Shown here one piece after another: positions 25,470 through 35,267 of a stretch of 35,840 nt of DNA. The translations under genes were made by a program, and so were the position numbers. The notes beneath the pieces were generated by a model. That model searched no databases. It saw only the letters and a program-made list of their open reading frames with translations, and was not told the DNA's origin. Position 1 is the first letter of the stretch; each line of letters begins with the position of its first letter. Source of the stretch: Lentimicrobiaceae bacterium (lineage in GTDB: Bacteria > Bacteroidota > Bacteroidia > Bacteroidales > JAGNHN01); the NCBI GenBank assembly GCA_018001695.1, contig JAGNHN010000037.1, positions 1 to 35,840 on the forward strand, read 5' to 3'.

Positions 25470-26447
25470 ATGAAGGAAAACAAAGACGCATTCTACGCCA
25501 AAGTGCTGCTCTTCGGAGAGTACAGCGTGATTTACAACTCCATGGCCCTGACCATGCCCTATACCCATTTCATGGGGGAGCTGAGTTTTTTTGGTGAAGA
25601 TAAATACACTGACTGTGAGTTTGCGCTGGCCTCCAATAAGTCGCTCAAGGAGTACGCGTATTATCTGGAAGACCTCCGGGCGGAGGGCAGCCTTTTATGT
25701 GATTTCAATGTGGAGGAATTCCGCAGGGAACTGAAAAAAGGCTTGTACTTTGAATCCAGCATCCCTCAGGGATACGGCATGGGAAGCTCCGGTGCACTGG
25801 TCGTCGCTTTGTACACCCGCTATGTAGCGGATGCCGTGCCCGCAAGCCGTACCATCAGTCCGGAGGAAATAAGGAACCTGAAGAAAACCTTCTCCCAGCT
25901 GGAGTCGTATTTTCATGGCACTTCCTCCGGTATCGATCCCTTGAATTGCTATATCAGCTATCCGCTGCTATTCAGGAATAGCGAAGACATTGAAATCGTG
26001 GGCATTCCGAGAAACAAGCATGACCGGAACGGTGCCATTTTCGCCATCAACACCGGCAGGTCCGGAAAAACGGGACCCCTGGTCAGCTATTTCATGGACA
26101 AATGCCAGGAGCCGCGTTTCTTCCAAAAGGTTCAGGAAGAGTTTATTCCCAGGAACAATGCCTGTATCCAGCATCTGATCAAAGGAGAGACTTCCTCATT
26201 TTTCACAGAACTGAAGGCGCTGTCGGCCTACCAACTTGAGTACATGGACCCCATGATCCCATCTGATTACCGCCGGCTGTGGGAAAACGGTCTGCGAAGT
26301 GAAGACTACCTGTTGAAACTTTGCGGATCCGGGGGTGGAGGTTTTATCCTGGGATTTACCGAGCATTTTGATAAAGTTAAATCTGACCTGATCCGGCTAG
26401 GCAAAGATATCGTTACCATATACCGCAATCCTGGCCTGGATGCCTGA
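25470..26447 (+). CDS. mvk: Mevalonate kinase
   Basis: The enzyme phosphorylates mevalonate at C5. From the ATG at 25470 the protein has 325 residues. KVLLFGEYSV at 11-20 is the substrate-binding start of GHMP kinases, GMGSSGAL at 103-110 is the ATP loop, Glu145 and ESYFHGTSSGIDPLN match the metal and catalytic Asp region, and CGSGGGGF near the end is motif 3. The frame is open back to ATGs at 25431 and 25434 inside mvaD, but the start at 25470, one base after the mvaD stop, places the conserved KVLLFGEYSV segment at the usual distance. It is the last gene of the mevalonate block. Confidence 0.9.
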   Translation: MKENKDAFYAKVLLFGEYSVIYNSMALTMPYTHFMGELSFFGEDKYTDCEFALASNKSLKEYAYYLEDLRAEGSLLCDFNVEEFRRELKKGLYFESSIPQGYGMGSSGALVVALYTRYVADAVPASRTISPEEIRNLKKTFSQLESYFHGTSSGIDPLNCYISYPLLFRNSEDIEIVGIPRNKHDRNGAIFAINTGRSGKTGPLVSYFMDKCQEPRFFQKVQEEFIPRNNACIQHLIKGETSSFFTELKALSAYQLEYMDPMIPSDYRRLWENGLRSEDYLLKLCGSGGGGFILGFTEHFDKVKSDLIRLGKDIVTIYRNPGLDA

Positions 26448-26596
26448 TGCTGTTTTTCATAAAACCTAAGAATACTTGACCTTCTTCCTTCCCGGGATTT
26501 ATTTATGGTATCCGATGATTTCGGGTCAGGTAAACCGTAGTGAAGGCAGGGGTTAATTTTATATCTTAGCAGGTAATTATTCATAATCAAATCATT

Positions 26597-28237
26597 ATGA
26601 CAGATATGGAAAGGTGGTCTATTCCAGGCAGGATCGTTGATATTCATCAGGAAAGGATTTTTCAGGGCCGGCTCGTCATTGAGAATGATCGCATTGTGGC
26701 CGTTGAGGAAGGAGATTTTGGTGGTGATGCCTTCATCCTTCCCGGTTTCATCGATGCCCATGTTCATATTGAGAGCTCCATGCTACTTCCTTCGGAATTT
26801 GCCCGGCTGGCTGTGGTGCATGGCACAGTTGGCAGCGTCTCTGATCCGCATGAGATTGCCAATGTGCTCGGCATCGACGGCGTCCGGTTTATGATTGAGA
26901 ATGGCCGCAAGGTGCCATTTCATTTTTATTTCGGGGCACCTTCCTGTGTTCCGGCCACGCCCTTCGAAACGGCCGGTGCGAGCCTGGATGTCACGGATGT
27001 GGTTACATTGCTGGAAATGCCCGAGATACGGTATCTTTCTGAGATGATGAATTTCCCAGGGGTTTTGGGCGGAGATCCTGCCGTTATGGCCAAAATTGCT
27101 GCTGCCAGAGAGAGAGGTAAGCCTGTCGATGGCCATGCGCCCGGACTGCTGGGAGATGCAGCAAAAGCCTATGCTGCGGCAGGAATATCCACAGATCATG
27201 AATGTTTTACCATTGAAGAAGGCCGGGATAAAATCCAGGCCGGGATGAAGGTGCTGATCCGGGAAGGAAGTGCCGCACGTAATTTTGATGCCCTGGTGCC
27301 CTTGTTACATGAGGAACCTGGGATGGTGATGTTCTGTTCCGATGACAAACATCCGGATGAACTCGTAAAGGGGCATATTAACCAATTGGTTTCCAGGGCT
27401 GTGAAACAAGGTTTTCCATTGTTCGATGTCCTGCGTGCAGCAACCCTCAATCCGGTTGAACACTACGGACTGGATGCTGGCTTGCTCAGGACAGGTGACC
27501 GGGCAGATTTTATCGTGGTCAAAGACCTGCAGGATTTTCAAGTCCTGGCCACATACATCGCTGGAGAGAAGGTGGCTGAAGCCGGCCGTACTCTAATTCC
27601 CCATCATCCGGAAAGCACACCCAACCAGTTTATTGCGCGACGCTTGAAACAGGATGACCTGAGAATTACCGATAAGGGCCTTGATATCAAGGTGATCGAG
27701 GCATATGATGGACAACTTATCACCGGGAGGAAAGACGTCCGGCCCCTGGTGAAAGATGGGCTTATCTGCAGCGACACTGAGAGGGATATCCTTAAGATGC
27801 TCGTTCTTAACCGCTACGAACCAGCTTTGCCAGCGCTTGATTTTGTTACCCGCTTTGGACTGAAGAAGGGAGCCATTGCCTCGACGGTAGCCCATGACAG
27901 CCACAACATTATCTGTGTCGGAACCAATGATGAAGATATGGTCAATGCAGTTAATCTTCTGATCGGGAACCGTGGCGGAATCGTCCTGGTGAATGGTGAG
28001 GAAATCCACCTCCTTCCCTTGCCTGTGGCCGGAATCATGTCGGATCAGGATGGATATGAGGTAGCGGCAAAATATGAAAAGATCGATCACCGCGTCAAAG
28101 AACTGGGGTCAACCCTCAATGCACCTTTTATGACACTGTCATTCATGGCCTTATTGGTCATTCCTGCCCTTAAACTCAGCGATAAGGGACTCTTTGATGG
28201 AAACACCTTTCAGTTCACAGAAATTTTTTCTCACTAA
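26597..28237 (+). CDS. ade: Adenine deaminase
   Basis: The enzyme hydrolyses adenine to hypoxanthine and ammonia in purine salvage. The 546-residue amidohydrolase has PGFIDAHVHIESS at 49-61, with the two metal-binding His at 55 and 57. Further marks are DPHEIANVLG, VDGHAPGL, STDHECFTIEEG and FCSDDKHPDEL, each with a conserved metal ligand or acid. The second half, with AHDSHNIICVGTND, is the typical adenine deaminase C-terminal domain. The gene is separated from the mevalonate block by 149 bases and so probably has its own promoter; TATCTTAG near 26562 is close to the -7 consensus. Confidence 0.95.
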   Translation: MTDMERWSIPGRIVDIHQERIFQGRLVIENDRIVAVEEGDFGGDAFILPGFIDAHVHIESSMLLPSEFARLAVVHGTVGSVSDPHEIANVLGIDGVRFMIENGRKVPFHFYFGAPSCVPATPFETAGASLDVTDVVTLLEMPEIRYLSEMMNFPGVLGGDPAVMAKIAAARERGKPVDGHAPGLLGDAAKAYAAAGISTDHECFTIEEGRDKIQAGMKVLIREGSAARNFDALVPLLHEEPGMVMFCSDDKHPDELVKGHINQLVSRAVKQGFPLFDVLRAATLNPVEHYGLDAGLLRTGDRADFIVVKDLQDFQVLATYIAGEKVAEAGRTLIPHHPESTPNQFIARRLKQDDLRITDKGLDIKVIEAYDGQLITGRKDVRPLVKDGLICSDTERDILKMLVLNRYEPALPALDFVTRFGLKKGAIASTVAHDSHNIICVGTNDEDMVNAVNLLIGNRGGIVLVNGEEIHLLPLPVAGIMSDQDGYEVAAKYEKIDHRVKELGSTLNAPFMTLSFMALLVIPALKLSDKGLFDGNTFQFTEIFSH

Positions 28238-28275
28238 GAACTTTCATTCATATATTTATTTATCAGGAAAATGTA

Positions 28276-28283
28276 TATATTTG
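28276..28283 (+). promoter_or_regulatory. -7 element upstream of the ArsR-type gene
   Basis: TATATTTG is an exact match to TAnnTTTG and lies 17 bases before the ATG at 28301, which would give a very short leader. No clear -33 TTTG is visible; only a TTTA-like sequence occurs in the AT-rich stretch upstream. Confidence 0.45.
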
Positions 28284-28300
28284 CATAAATTTCGATTTCT

Positions 28301-28603
28301 ATGAAAAAACTGGATTTAGATGTTGTGAAGTTAGAGATGGCCGCCAGTAAACTGAGGGCGATGGCTCATCCCATGCGTATTGCCATCATCGACTTGCTAC
28401 ACAACAACAAGCGTCAGAGCGTTACAGAGATCTATCAGAAGTTGAACATTGAGCAAGCAGCTGCTTCCCATCATCTGAACATTTTGAAGAACAAGGGCGT
28501 ATTGGTCTCCCGTCGTGATGGTAAGAAGATTTTCTATTCCTTGCGCAACGAAACCCTGACAGAGATCATTGAATGCATCAACCGTTGCAATGAAGAGCGC
28601 TAA
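28301..28603 (+). CDS. ArsR-family winged-helix regulator
   Basis: The 100-residue protein is a single ArsR-type winged helix-turn-helix. AMAHPMRIAIIDLL opens the domain, VTEIYQKLNIEQAAASHHLNILKNKGVL is the recognition region, and RRDGKKIFYSL is the wing. The classic metal-binding Cys pair in the recognition helix is absent. Two cysteines occur only near the C-terminus (ECINRC), so metal sensing through the usual alpha3 site is unlikely. It stands alone, downstream of ade in the same direction and convergent with the next gene. Its target is not evident. Confidence 0.88.
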   Translation: MKKLDLDVVKLEMAASKLRAMAHPMRIAIIDLLHNNKRQSVTEIYQKLNIEQAAASHHLNILKNKGVLVSRRDGKKIFYSLRNETLTEIIECINRCNEER

Positions 28604-28646
28604 TCTGCGCGCTTTATCTCTGTAATAAGTTCGATCACAATTTACT

Positions 28647-28676
28647 TAAGGTTGCCTGGGAAACCGGGCGACCTTA
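28647..28676. terminator. Hairpin between convergent genes
   Basis: TAAGGTTGCC (28647-28656) and GGCGACCTTA (28667-28676) form a 10-pair stem with one G-T wobble. It lies between the ArsR-type gene and the convergent lipoprotein gene. Neither strand has a long T-tract after it, so termination is plausible but not assured. Confidence 0.45.
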
Positions 28677-28720
28677 TTGTGCTTAGGGCAGTTCCAGAAT
28701 GCTGATTTTCTTCTGATAAG

Positions 28721-30442
28721 CTATTCCGTGAGTGGCTTCAAATCCCATTTTTCAGCACGCTCCCATTTGGCCCTTACATCAACAGGCTGAGGGAAATAGA
28801 TCACTTCTTCAGGCTGAACGCCTACCTTGAAAAAGCCCGGATCCCAGCGCCCGTTATGGTTATGGTCCAATACCGCACGGAAAGTGTATTTACCGGGCCT
28901 GAGCATCGCGATGTTCAACACGTCCCTGTTGTCATGCTCCAGCCTCCTGATAACCCTGCCCTCTCCATCCAGGAGCTCGATAAACCATGGACTTGCAGGC
29001 ATATTTGAAAAAGTCAGGCTGAGTTGTCCGTAATCATCCTCTCCCGCAACGGTATAGGAAAATGTCACTCCTTTGCTGGCAAGGTCGCGCATATCATAGA
29101 GGGCACTATCCAACAGGGTGAGAGAATATTTCTCTCCGGGAAGAAGGGGTTCACCAACAAGGACCTGCAATGGCTGCCCTTCATGCATGATAACCGTGGG
29201 CTGCAGCGTGTCTTCTCCATGGATCCATATGAAGCGCTCCGCTATGATCCTTGAAACGGGGTAAGGCGACGCAAGCACCATGGACAAGCCTGGGTCGGCC
29301 ATGGGTCTGGTAACACTCACCACTGAGAATCCTTCCTTCTCATCGCCTTCCTTACGAGGACCCCTTCCGGTAGGCCGTGGACGGAGTGAAACCTGCAGGG
29401 TGTCTTTGCGGATGCCCGGCAATTCAGCAATTGCAAACAGGGAGTCCTGCCCTGCGGCATTTAACCATAGATGAATAGTATCCCTTAGTGCGCTGTAAGT
29501 GATCAGGTATATGGGTTCGTCTCCCGATTCCAGTAATGGCGCAACCAGCAAGCTGTCAATGGGATTGCGGTAAGTGACCGAGACATGTCCCTGCTTGACA
29601 AGCCAGGCTTTGAGAAAGGTCTGGCTGGTATCCCTGTCTGTGAACATGTGTAACCTGACGCTTTGAAGGGTACTGTCTCCAAGGACTGTCAGTGTATCCT
29701 GATCCGGTTGCTGGGTATCAGAAACTGCTGGTGGCAGATGTTCAGGCCTGATGGTTTGTGACAAAAAAGCAATGGATTCATTGGGTTGGTCATAGTAGAA
29801 GTTGCTGTTCATGTCCTTCAGGGCATACAAACGGAAATCGTGGAGGCCAAGATTTCGTAACACAAAATCGCCCTGGGCATTGGTCCGGGCTATATGATCA
29901 GGAGGACGGCCTGTAAAGGCGGTATCTGACAGGTCTTTGTAAAGACTGACTAATACGCCTCCCTGTCCCTCAAGGGTATAAGCATCCACGACCTGGCCTT
30001 TGATCATCAGGGAGTCACGCACAGGCCCGGTGGAGAAGGTATAGCTGAAGTCCTCCAGAATATTGGCCTCAGTGATATCCCGGATGGCTTTACCAAAACT
30101 CAGGGTATAAGTCGTCGAATCGGCCAGGCTGTCCGGGATCTGTATAAGAAGGCGTTTACCCTTCAGCCTCGTTTCCGGCAGGCGTGACATGGGAGGTGAG
30201 ACAAAGAGCTCATTATTAAGGTCTTTGACTTCAATAAATTCATCAAAAGTAACCACCACTTCACGGGCCCTGAACATGGTCTGCTTATCGGGAGGCTGGA
30301 TATCCAGGACGAGTGGTGGGGCCAGATCCCGGGGTCCGCCACCTGGTGCTACAATATTTGCACAACCACTCAGGATCAGCCATACCAAAACCAGCCAGAT
30401 TAATCCAGGTCGCATGAAACCGATGATATGCATAAAGCGCAT
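28721..30442 (-). CDS. Ig-like (Big_5) envelope lipoprotein
   Basis: The 573-residue protein has a lipoprotein signal with lipobox LSGC (Cys27) followed by ANIVAPGGGPRDLAPP, a sequence typical of a Bacteroidota lipoprotein group. Residues about 42-140 form an SbsA/Big_5 Ig-like domain (PPDKQTMFRAREVVVTFDEFIEV and YTLSFGKAIRD). A carboxypeptidase-regulatory-like stretch follows (IKGQVVDAYTLEGQGGVLVSLY). Near the end, DHNHNGRWDPG resembles a calcium-loop motif. Met4 or Met10 are alternative starts. It begins 13 bases after the DUF2723 stop, so the two are likely one transcript. It is probably a surface or periplasmic protein; the function is unknown. Confidence 0.8.
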   Translation of the reverse strand: MRFMHIIGFMRPGLIWLVLVWLILSGCANIVAPGGGPRDLAPPLVLDIQPPDKQTMFRAREVVVTFDEFIEVKDLNNELFVSPPMSRLPETRLKGKRLLIQIPDSLADSTTYTLSFGKAIRDITEANILEDFSYTFSTGPVRDSLMIKGQVVDAYTLEGQGGVLVSLYKDLSDTAFTGRPPDHIARTNAQGDFVLRNLGLHDFRLYALKDMNSNFYYDQPNESIAFLSQTIRPEHLPPAVSDTQQPDQDTLTVLGDSTLQSVRLHMFTDRDTSQTFLKAWLVKQGHVSVTYRNPIDSLLVAPLLESGDEPIYLITYSALRDTIHLWLNAAGQDSLFAIAELPGIRKDTLQVSLRPRPTGRGPRKEGDEKEGFSVVSVTRPMADPGLSMVLASPYPVSRIIAERFIWIHGEDTLQPTVIMHEGQPLQVLVGEPLLPGEKYSLTLLDSALYDMRDLASKGVTFSYTVAGEDDYGQLSLTFSNMPASPWFIELLDGEGRVIRRLEHDNRDVLNIAMLRPGKYTFRAVLDHNHNGRWDPGFFKVGVQPEEVIYFPQPVDVRAKWERAEKWDLKPLTE

Positions 30443-30455
30443 CGCTGAAGAACGC

Positions 30456-33400
30456 CTATTCAGTTGATGGTGTGAACGCTTCCTCTCCTGTATCCATCTC
30501 CTCCGGCAAGGTGCCGTTCAGGCTGGGCGGCCTTTCATCCCGGCTCTTGTAGCCGGGCTGTCCGGTAAATATGCCGAAATACAGGTCAAATACCTGGGTA
30601 GCCTCCTCGTAGAGCTTCTCCTGCCCGACCTCACGCGCAATGCGACGGATCTCCTGCGCTACCGCCAGGCTTTCCTGCTTCAGCTCCGTTACCATGGCAT
30701 CCGTGTTCAGGTGGGACGGAAACCCAAAAGCATAGATAAGCTTTTCCTGGGTATGCAGCAGCAATGTTGACAGGACCTCGTTTCCTTTCTCCGGCGCTCC
30801 TGCCCTGTAGTAGGCTTCGGCCACAGGAATAACAAAGAAGTTGTAGGGAATCGTGCGGTCCGGAATTCGCGTCATCAACTGATCACTCACCTGTATGGCT
30901 TTCTCATGATTTCCTTCCATGACCAGGGCATTGGCAAGGCGGCCGTAGATATTCCTCATATTCATGGCCATCCTGACATTGTCGGTATTGTAAAAAACAG
31001 CCGGGTTGCTCATGTCAAAGCGGAACGACTGCATCAGGTTGCGGTACATCCTTTCGGTATCCACATATCCGATCTGATCATCGGTCTTCTGGACATTTCT
31101 CACCGGAACAAGCCGGTAAGCCATGCCCTCCAGCCGGAAATAATCAGTCAGTCCGGCATAGGCATCTTCGCCCGACGTAACCGCAAAATAGACCGGTCGC
31201 TCCCAATTGTTGTGCGCCAGGAGATCGAGAATCATCAGCTGGTTTTTCTGAATCACGGAACCTTGCAGTGACCATTCAACCCAGGGCTCGATCAGGGCAG
31301 TGTCTTTCAGGCTGACCGTACCATTGGCAATCACCTTATCCCGGTCAACGGCCACCTTATAATGCCGTGCCGGGAGGTAATCCACAGGCCCATATTCTGT
31401 ATTGATTCTCAGCCGATCAGGTTGGGTGTGAAGAATCTGGAACAATTCCGCAACATTGACATGCTCTGTCAGGTTCTCTCTCTCAACGATATAGATGATT
31501 TCACGACTTCCCTGGGCGTATTGATGAGGCTGCAGTGAGAAGGGAAGCGGGTCCGAATCATAGGCCTTACGTCTCAACTGGTCGATATACCAGTCGGTAT
31601 TCAACAGGCTCAGGTTGACCACACGTACATCGGTTCGTATGCCTTCCACTTCCTGGGCATACCATAGGGGGAAGGTGTCGTTATCGCCACTGGTGAACAG
31701 GATGGCATGGGGAGCACAAGATTCCAGATAATTAATGGCCATATCCCGCGCCGTATATCGTCCGGAGCGGTCATGGTCATTCCAGCCCTCCACAGCCATG
31801 ACGCCTGGGACAAAAACGATGGAGATGACTGCCGCATTCAGGGCGGCTGTATATCCATTGAAAAGCTTCTTCAGTCCCTGATACAGCGCCAGCACGCCCA
31901 GACCTATCCAGATGGCAAAGGCATAAAAAGAGGCAGCGTAGGCATAATCCCTTTCTCTGGGTTGGAAAGCATATTGGTTCAGATACAGCACGATGGCGAT
32001 GCCCGTCATAAAGAAAAGCAGGGCCACAACCCAGGCATCCTGCTGGCGTTTGTTGATGTGGAAGAAGAACCCCAGCAGTCCGAGCAGCAGCGGGAGCATG
32101 AAAAAGCGGTTGTTTGCCTTGCTCTCAAGGGCTACCGGGATATCGTACTGCGGACCTAAACGGGCCTCATCCAGCCATGAAATCCCACTGATCCAGTTCC
32201 CGTCCAGGGGCCCGCCGAAGCCCTGGCTGTCGTTCTGCCTCCCGGCAAAGTTCCACATGAAATACCGGAAATACATATGATCCAGTTGATAGCGAAAGAA
32301 GAAGCGCAGGTTTTCCCTGAAGGTGGGCTTCTGCAGGCGCTCTGTTCCGCCCTCCTGGCTGGTCACTTCGATGGGCACGCCCTTAACAGCACCCCAGTTC
32401 TTGTATTGTTGAATGTGGCTTCCCTGTATAGAGTACATGCGTGGAAACAAGGTGACAAAACGGGGATCATAAACCGCATGGGTCCCACGTCTCGGGTCAA
32501 TGATCTCGTAACGTCCTGTTTCTCTGTTTTTACGATATACAGGATTGCCATCCTTACTGTCTATCACAGGCGCATTGTAGTAAGGTCCCTTGAAAATGGG
32601 GTACTGCCCATACTGTTCCCTGTTGAGGTAGGAAAGCAGGCCGATGGCATCCTCCGGGTTGTTTTCATCGATGGGGGGATCAGCATTGGAACGGATCACG
32701 AGCATGAAAAACGAGGAGTAGCCGATCAGCAGGAAGACGAAGGCCAGAACGCCGGCGTGAAGGGCTTCCTTTCTGTGTTTGGCGGACCAATATAATCCAT
32801 AAAGGATGGCGGCATTGAGGATCAGAAAATAGGCGATGGTGCCGGAATCGAAAGGCATGCCGAAACCATTTACAAAGAGCAGCTCTGAGTAGCCTGCCAA
32901 CTTGACGATCCAGGGTATGATGCCATAGAGCGTAAGGGCCAGGAGCAGGAAAGAAGCGCCGAGGGTGATTACAATGCCCTTCAGGCTGGGCTGGTATTTC
33001 TTGAAATAATAGATAAAAGAGATGGCTGGGATCGCCAGGAGGTTCAGGAGGTGTACACCGATGGATAGGCCGATGAGATAAGCTATCAGGATCAGCCAGC
33101 GAAGCGCATGGGAAGGATCAGGGGTCTCATCCCATTTCAGCATGGCCCAGAATACTACGGCTGTAAAGAAGCTGGACATGGCATATACCTCTCCTTCAAC
33201 CGCGCTGAACCAGAACGAGTCGCTGAAAGTATAGGCAAGGGCGCCGGTGAGGGCGCTTCCCAGGATGATGGCACGTTCAGCCTTATCCGGGTCTTTGCCG
33301 GGGGCCACGATTTTCCGCGCCAACATGCTGATGGTCCAGAAAAGAAAAAGAATGGTAAAGCCACTGGAAACCGCCGACAGGGTATTCACCATTAGCGCAA

Positions 33401-33623
33401 CCCGGGTTTCTTCCCCAAAAGCAAAAAGCGAGAAGAAACGGCCCATAAGCTGAAAGAAAGGTGCTCCGGGGGGATGACCTACCTGCAGCTTATAGGCTGT
33501 GGCGATGTATTCGCCACAATCCCAAAAGCTTACAGTTGGTTCTGCCGTGATAAGATAAACCAGCGTTGCCATGGCAAAGACGGTCCAGCCCAGGATATTG
33601 TTCCACAGCCTAAAGGGTTGCAT
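30456..33623 (-). CDS. DUF2723 (GT117) membrane glycosyltransferase-like protein
   Basis: The 1055-residue protein has many hydrophobic segments in its first 270 residues and again around 520-620, and a soluble C-terminal half ending in a helical TPR-like region (EGNHEKAIQVSDQLMTRIP). The segment SFWDCGEYIATAYKLQVGHPPG at 32-53 is the DUF2723 signature; Asp35 and Glu38 sit where GT-C glycosyltransferases keep their acidic catalytic motif. Family members in Bacteroidota are assigned to GT117 and proposed to glycosylate proteins in a way similar to protein O-mannosyltransferases. The substrate here is unknown. It is the first gene of a two-gene - strand unit. Confidence 0.88.
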   Translation of the reverse strand: MQPFRLWNNILGWTVFAMATLVYLITAEPTVSFWDCGEYIATAYKLQVGHPPGAPFFQLMGRFFSLFAFGEETRVALMVNTLSAVSSGFTILFLFWTISMLARKIVAPGKDPDKAERAIILGSALTGALAYTFSDSFWFSAVEGEVYAMSSFFTAVVFWAMLKWDETPDPSHALRWLILIAYLIGLSIGVHLLNLLAIPAISFIYYFKKYQPSLKGIVITLGASFLLLALTLYGIIPWIVKLAGYSELLFVNGFGMPFDSGTIAYFLILNAAILYGLYWSAKHRKEALHAGVLAFVFLLIGYSSFFMLVIRSNADPPIDENNPEDAIGLLSYLNREQYGQYPIFKGPYYNAPVIDSKDGNPVYRKNRETGRYEIIDPRRGTHAVYDPRFVTLFPRMYSIQGSHIQQYKNWGAVKGVPIEVTSQEGGTERLQKPTFRENLRFFFRYQLDHMYFRYFMWNFAGRQNDSQGFGGPLDGNWISGISWLDEARLGPQYDIPVALESKANNRFFMLPLLLGLLGFFFHINKRQQDAWVVALLFFMTGIAIVLYLNQYAFQPRERDYAYAASFYAFAIWIGLGVLALYQGLKKLFNGYTAALNAAVISIVFVPGVMAVEGWNDHDRSGRYTARDMAINYLESCAPHAILFTSGDNDTFPLWYAQEVEGIRTDVRVVNLSLLNTDWYIDQLRRKAYDSDPLPFSLQPHQYAQGSREIIYIVERENLTEHVNVAELFQILHTQPDRLRINTEYGPVDYLPARHYKVAVDRDKVIANGTVSLKDTALIEPWVEWSLQGSVIQKNQLMILDLLAHNNWERPVYFAVTSGEDAYAGLTDYFRLEGMAYRLVPVRNVQKTDDQIGYVDTERMYRNLMQSFRFDMSNPAVFYNTDNVRMAMNMRNIYGRLANALVMEGNHEKAIQVSDQLMTRIPDRTIPYNFFVIPVAEAYYRAGAPEKGNEVLSTLLLHTQEKLIYAFGFPSHLNTDAMVTELKQESLAVAQEIRRIAREVGQEKLYEEATQVFDLYFGIFTGQPGYKSRDERPPSLNGTLPEEMDTGEEAFTPSTE

Positions 33624-33747
33624 ATACAGTTTGATTTGATGACTTAATCAGGGCGCAAGATACGGAAATCAGGGGGATATCTGTATACCGGTGCCTGTGC
33701 CTGTCACATGTGAACGGCCGGGGTGCCGGGGAGAGACGCCGGCTGTC

Positions 33748-35067
33748 TCAGTGGCGAAACAGCTCGGGACTGACCTGCAACATAACCCATCCCCAGTAGG
33801 CCGGAGCAGCTTTACCATATACCCCTTTCAGTATCTCCATGCTGCGACTGGTCTGGTACCAGGAAAAGCCTGCTTTCAACAGGATTTCCCTGCTGAACTT
33901 ATGGGTATACATCAGGTCCCATTCCGATCCCAGTGCTTTGTCTAGGTAGTCCGTGGCAGCAACATGGGTATCACGGACCTTGTTTTGGAGACGGAACAGG
34001 TGCCAGACAACCTCCAGATCCTGATTCTGGCTGATATGCCACTGCAGTGAGGGGTAGACATCCACCAGTCCACCCTGGCGTGTGGTAGGTTTCAGGTTCA
34101 CAAACTGGTTCATCCAGCCGTTGAAGATAAATCGCCCGCCATAGAGAAGATCGAACGCATGGTCCGTTTTGGAATAATCCGGATCGGAATTGGAGGCATC
34201 ATGTCCTGAAAGCATATCAGCCCCAATCCCACCCGTGAAGGCACCCCAGCGGCTCCTGATGTTAGCCGACATCATCCATGCGCTTACCGGCATTCCGAAG
34301 GCCTGATGTCCGCCCTGATAATAGGCTGAGGCTTCAGCCTGAACACCGTCTTTGTCGTATCGGGCAAAGAGTCCTGTTGTGGCCATGACCTGCAGTGTAT
34401 TCCGTGTGCCGGGCTGCTGGTAACCACTGAGGATACCGAGACCGCTCAGGTACAAGGACTCCCCCAGGTTTTTCCTGAGGTAGAGGAAATGCAGCATGCG
34501 TATCCGGTTGCGGTCGGTATAATAGTCATTGTCGAAACCGGGATCGCCAAGGATTTTTTCATGGCGGCTGTTCCAAGACAGGGCCAGGTCCATTTCCCAG
34601 CCGGCCGGCCGGTAAGTCCACAGCATGGCATCGTAGGAGATGGCGTAGGGGTTCCAGTCGTTGAGTCCAAGCAGGCGCTGGTCGTCATAGCGAAACGACT
34701 GCCGACCCAGTTTGAGCCGCCATTTTTCGCCCAGGGGCAGGCTTGCCCATGCTTCGAAGATGTCCAGCCCTGATTCATCGCCCAGGACACCTGTTGCGGT
34801 GTAATTGTCTTCCCCGCCCCAGGCCCGCACATCCTGTACTGACAAGCGGAACAGCAGCTTATCACGCTGGTAATCGGCATTCAGACGGGTTCTTTGCATA
34901 ACATAATACTGCGCAATGGCCGCTGTATCGGGAATGAACTTATAGCCATGATTCATCTCCGCACGCGTGCGCAGTTGGGCACTCAATACGAACTGAGCCT
35001 GCGCGGTCTGCATTCCTGCAAGAAAGGTAAGACTAGCGATCAGGATCGTATAAAACATGTATTTCAT
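33748..35067 (-). CDS. Alginate-export-type outer-membrane beta-barrel protein
   Basis: From the ATG at 35067 the protein has 439 residues with a clear signal peptide (MKYMFYTILI, cleavage after AQA near 24). The rest alternates in the manner of amphipathic outer-membrane strands and contains KLGRQSFRYDDQRLLG and NDWNPYAISYDAMLWTY, features of the Alginate_exp porin-like family. It ends with an aromatic strand near the C-terminus (YWGWVMLQVSPELFRH). The frame stays open to 35121, but that extension has no signal-peptide character. It is likely a channel for small or anionic solutes; the name of the family does not prove alginate transport. Confidence 0.78.
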   Translation of the reverse strand: MKYMFYTILIASLTFLAGMQTAQAQFVLSAQLRTRAEMNHGYKFIPDTAAIAQYYVMQRTRLNADYQRDKLLFRLSVQDVRAWGGEDNYTATGVLGDESGLDIFEAWASLPLGEKWRLKLGRQSFRYDDQRLLGLNDWNPYAISYDAMLWTYRPAGWEMDLALSWNSRHEKILGDPGFDNDYYTDRNRIRMLHFLYLRKNLGESLYLSGLGILSGYQQPGTRNTLQVMATTGLFARYDKDGVQAEASAYYQGGHQAFGMPVSAWMMSANIRSRWGAFTGGIGADMLSGHDASNSDPDYSKTDHAFDLLYGGRFIFNGWMNQFVNLKPTTRQGGLVDVYPSLQWHISQNQDLEVVWHLFRLQNKVRDTHVAATDYLDKALGSEWDLMYTHKFSREILLKAGFSWYQTSRSMEILKGVYGKAAPAYWGWVMLQVSPELFRH

Positions 35068-35200
35068 AAGATAGGTTCTTGCTGCAACAATGATACATTG
35101 AAAGCAACAAAGATAATACATATGTTGGCCGGGAATGGCAGGTACAGCTCAGGGTCTTTGACGTCCGCGTTTAATGAGTGAGCGTGTGAGTGTTTTTCAT

Positions 35201-35250
35201 CTTCCCTCTTCCTCTCCCTCTTCCTCTTCCTGTTCCTCTCCCTGTCCTCC
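35201..35250. repeat. Polypyrimidine low-complexity tract
   Basis: Fifty bases contain only C and T except for two G residues, built from irregular CTTCC and CTCTCC units. Confidence 0.75.
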
Positions 35251-35267
35251 ATCGACCCCTCTCTAAA

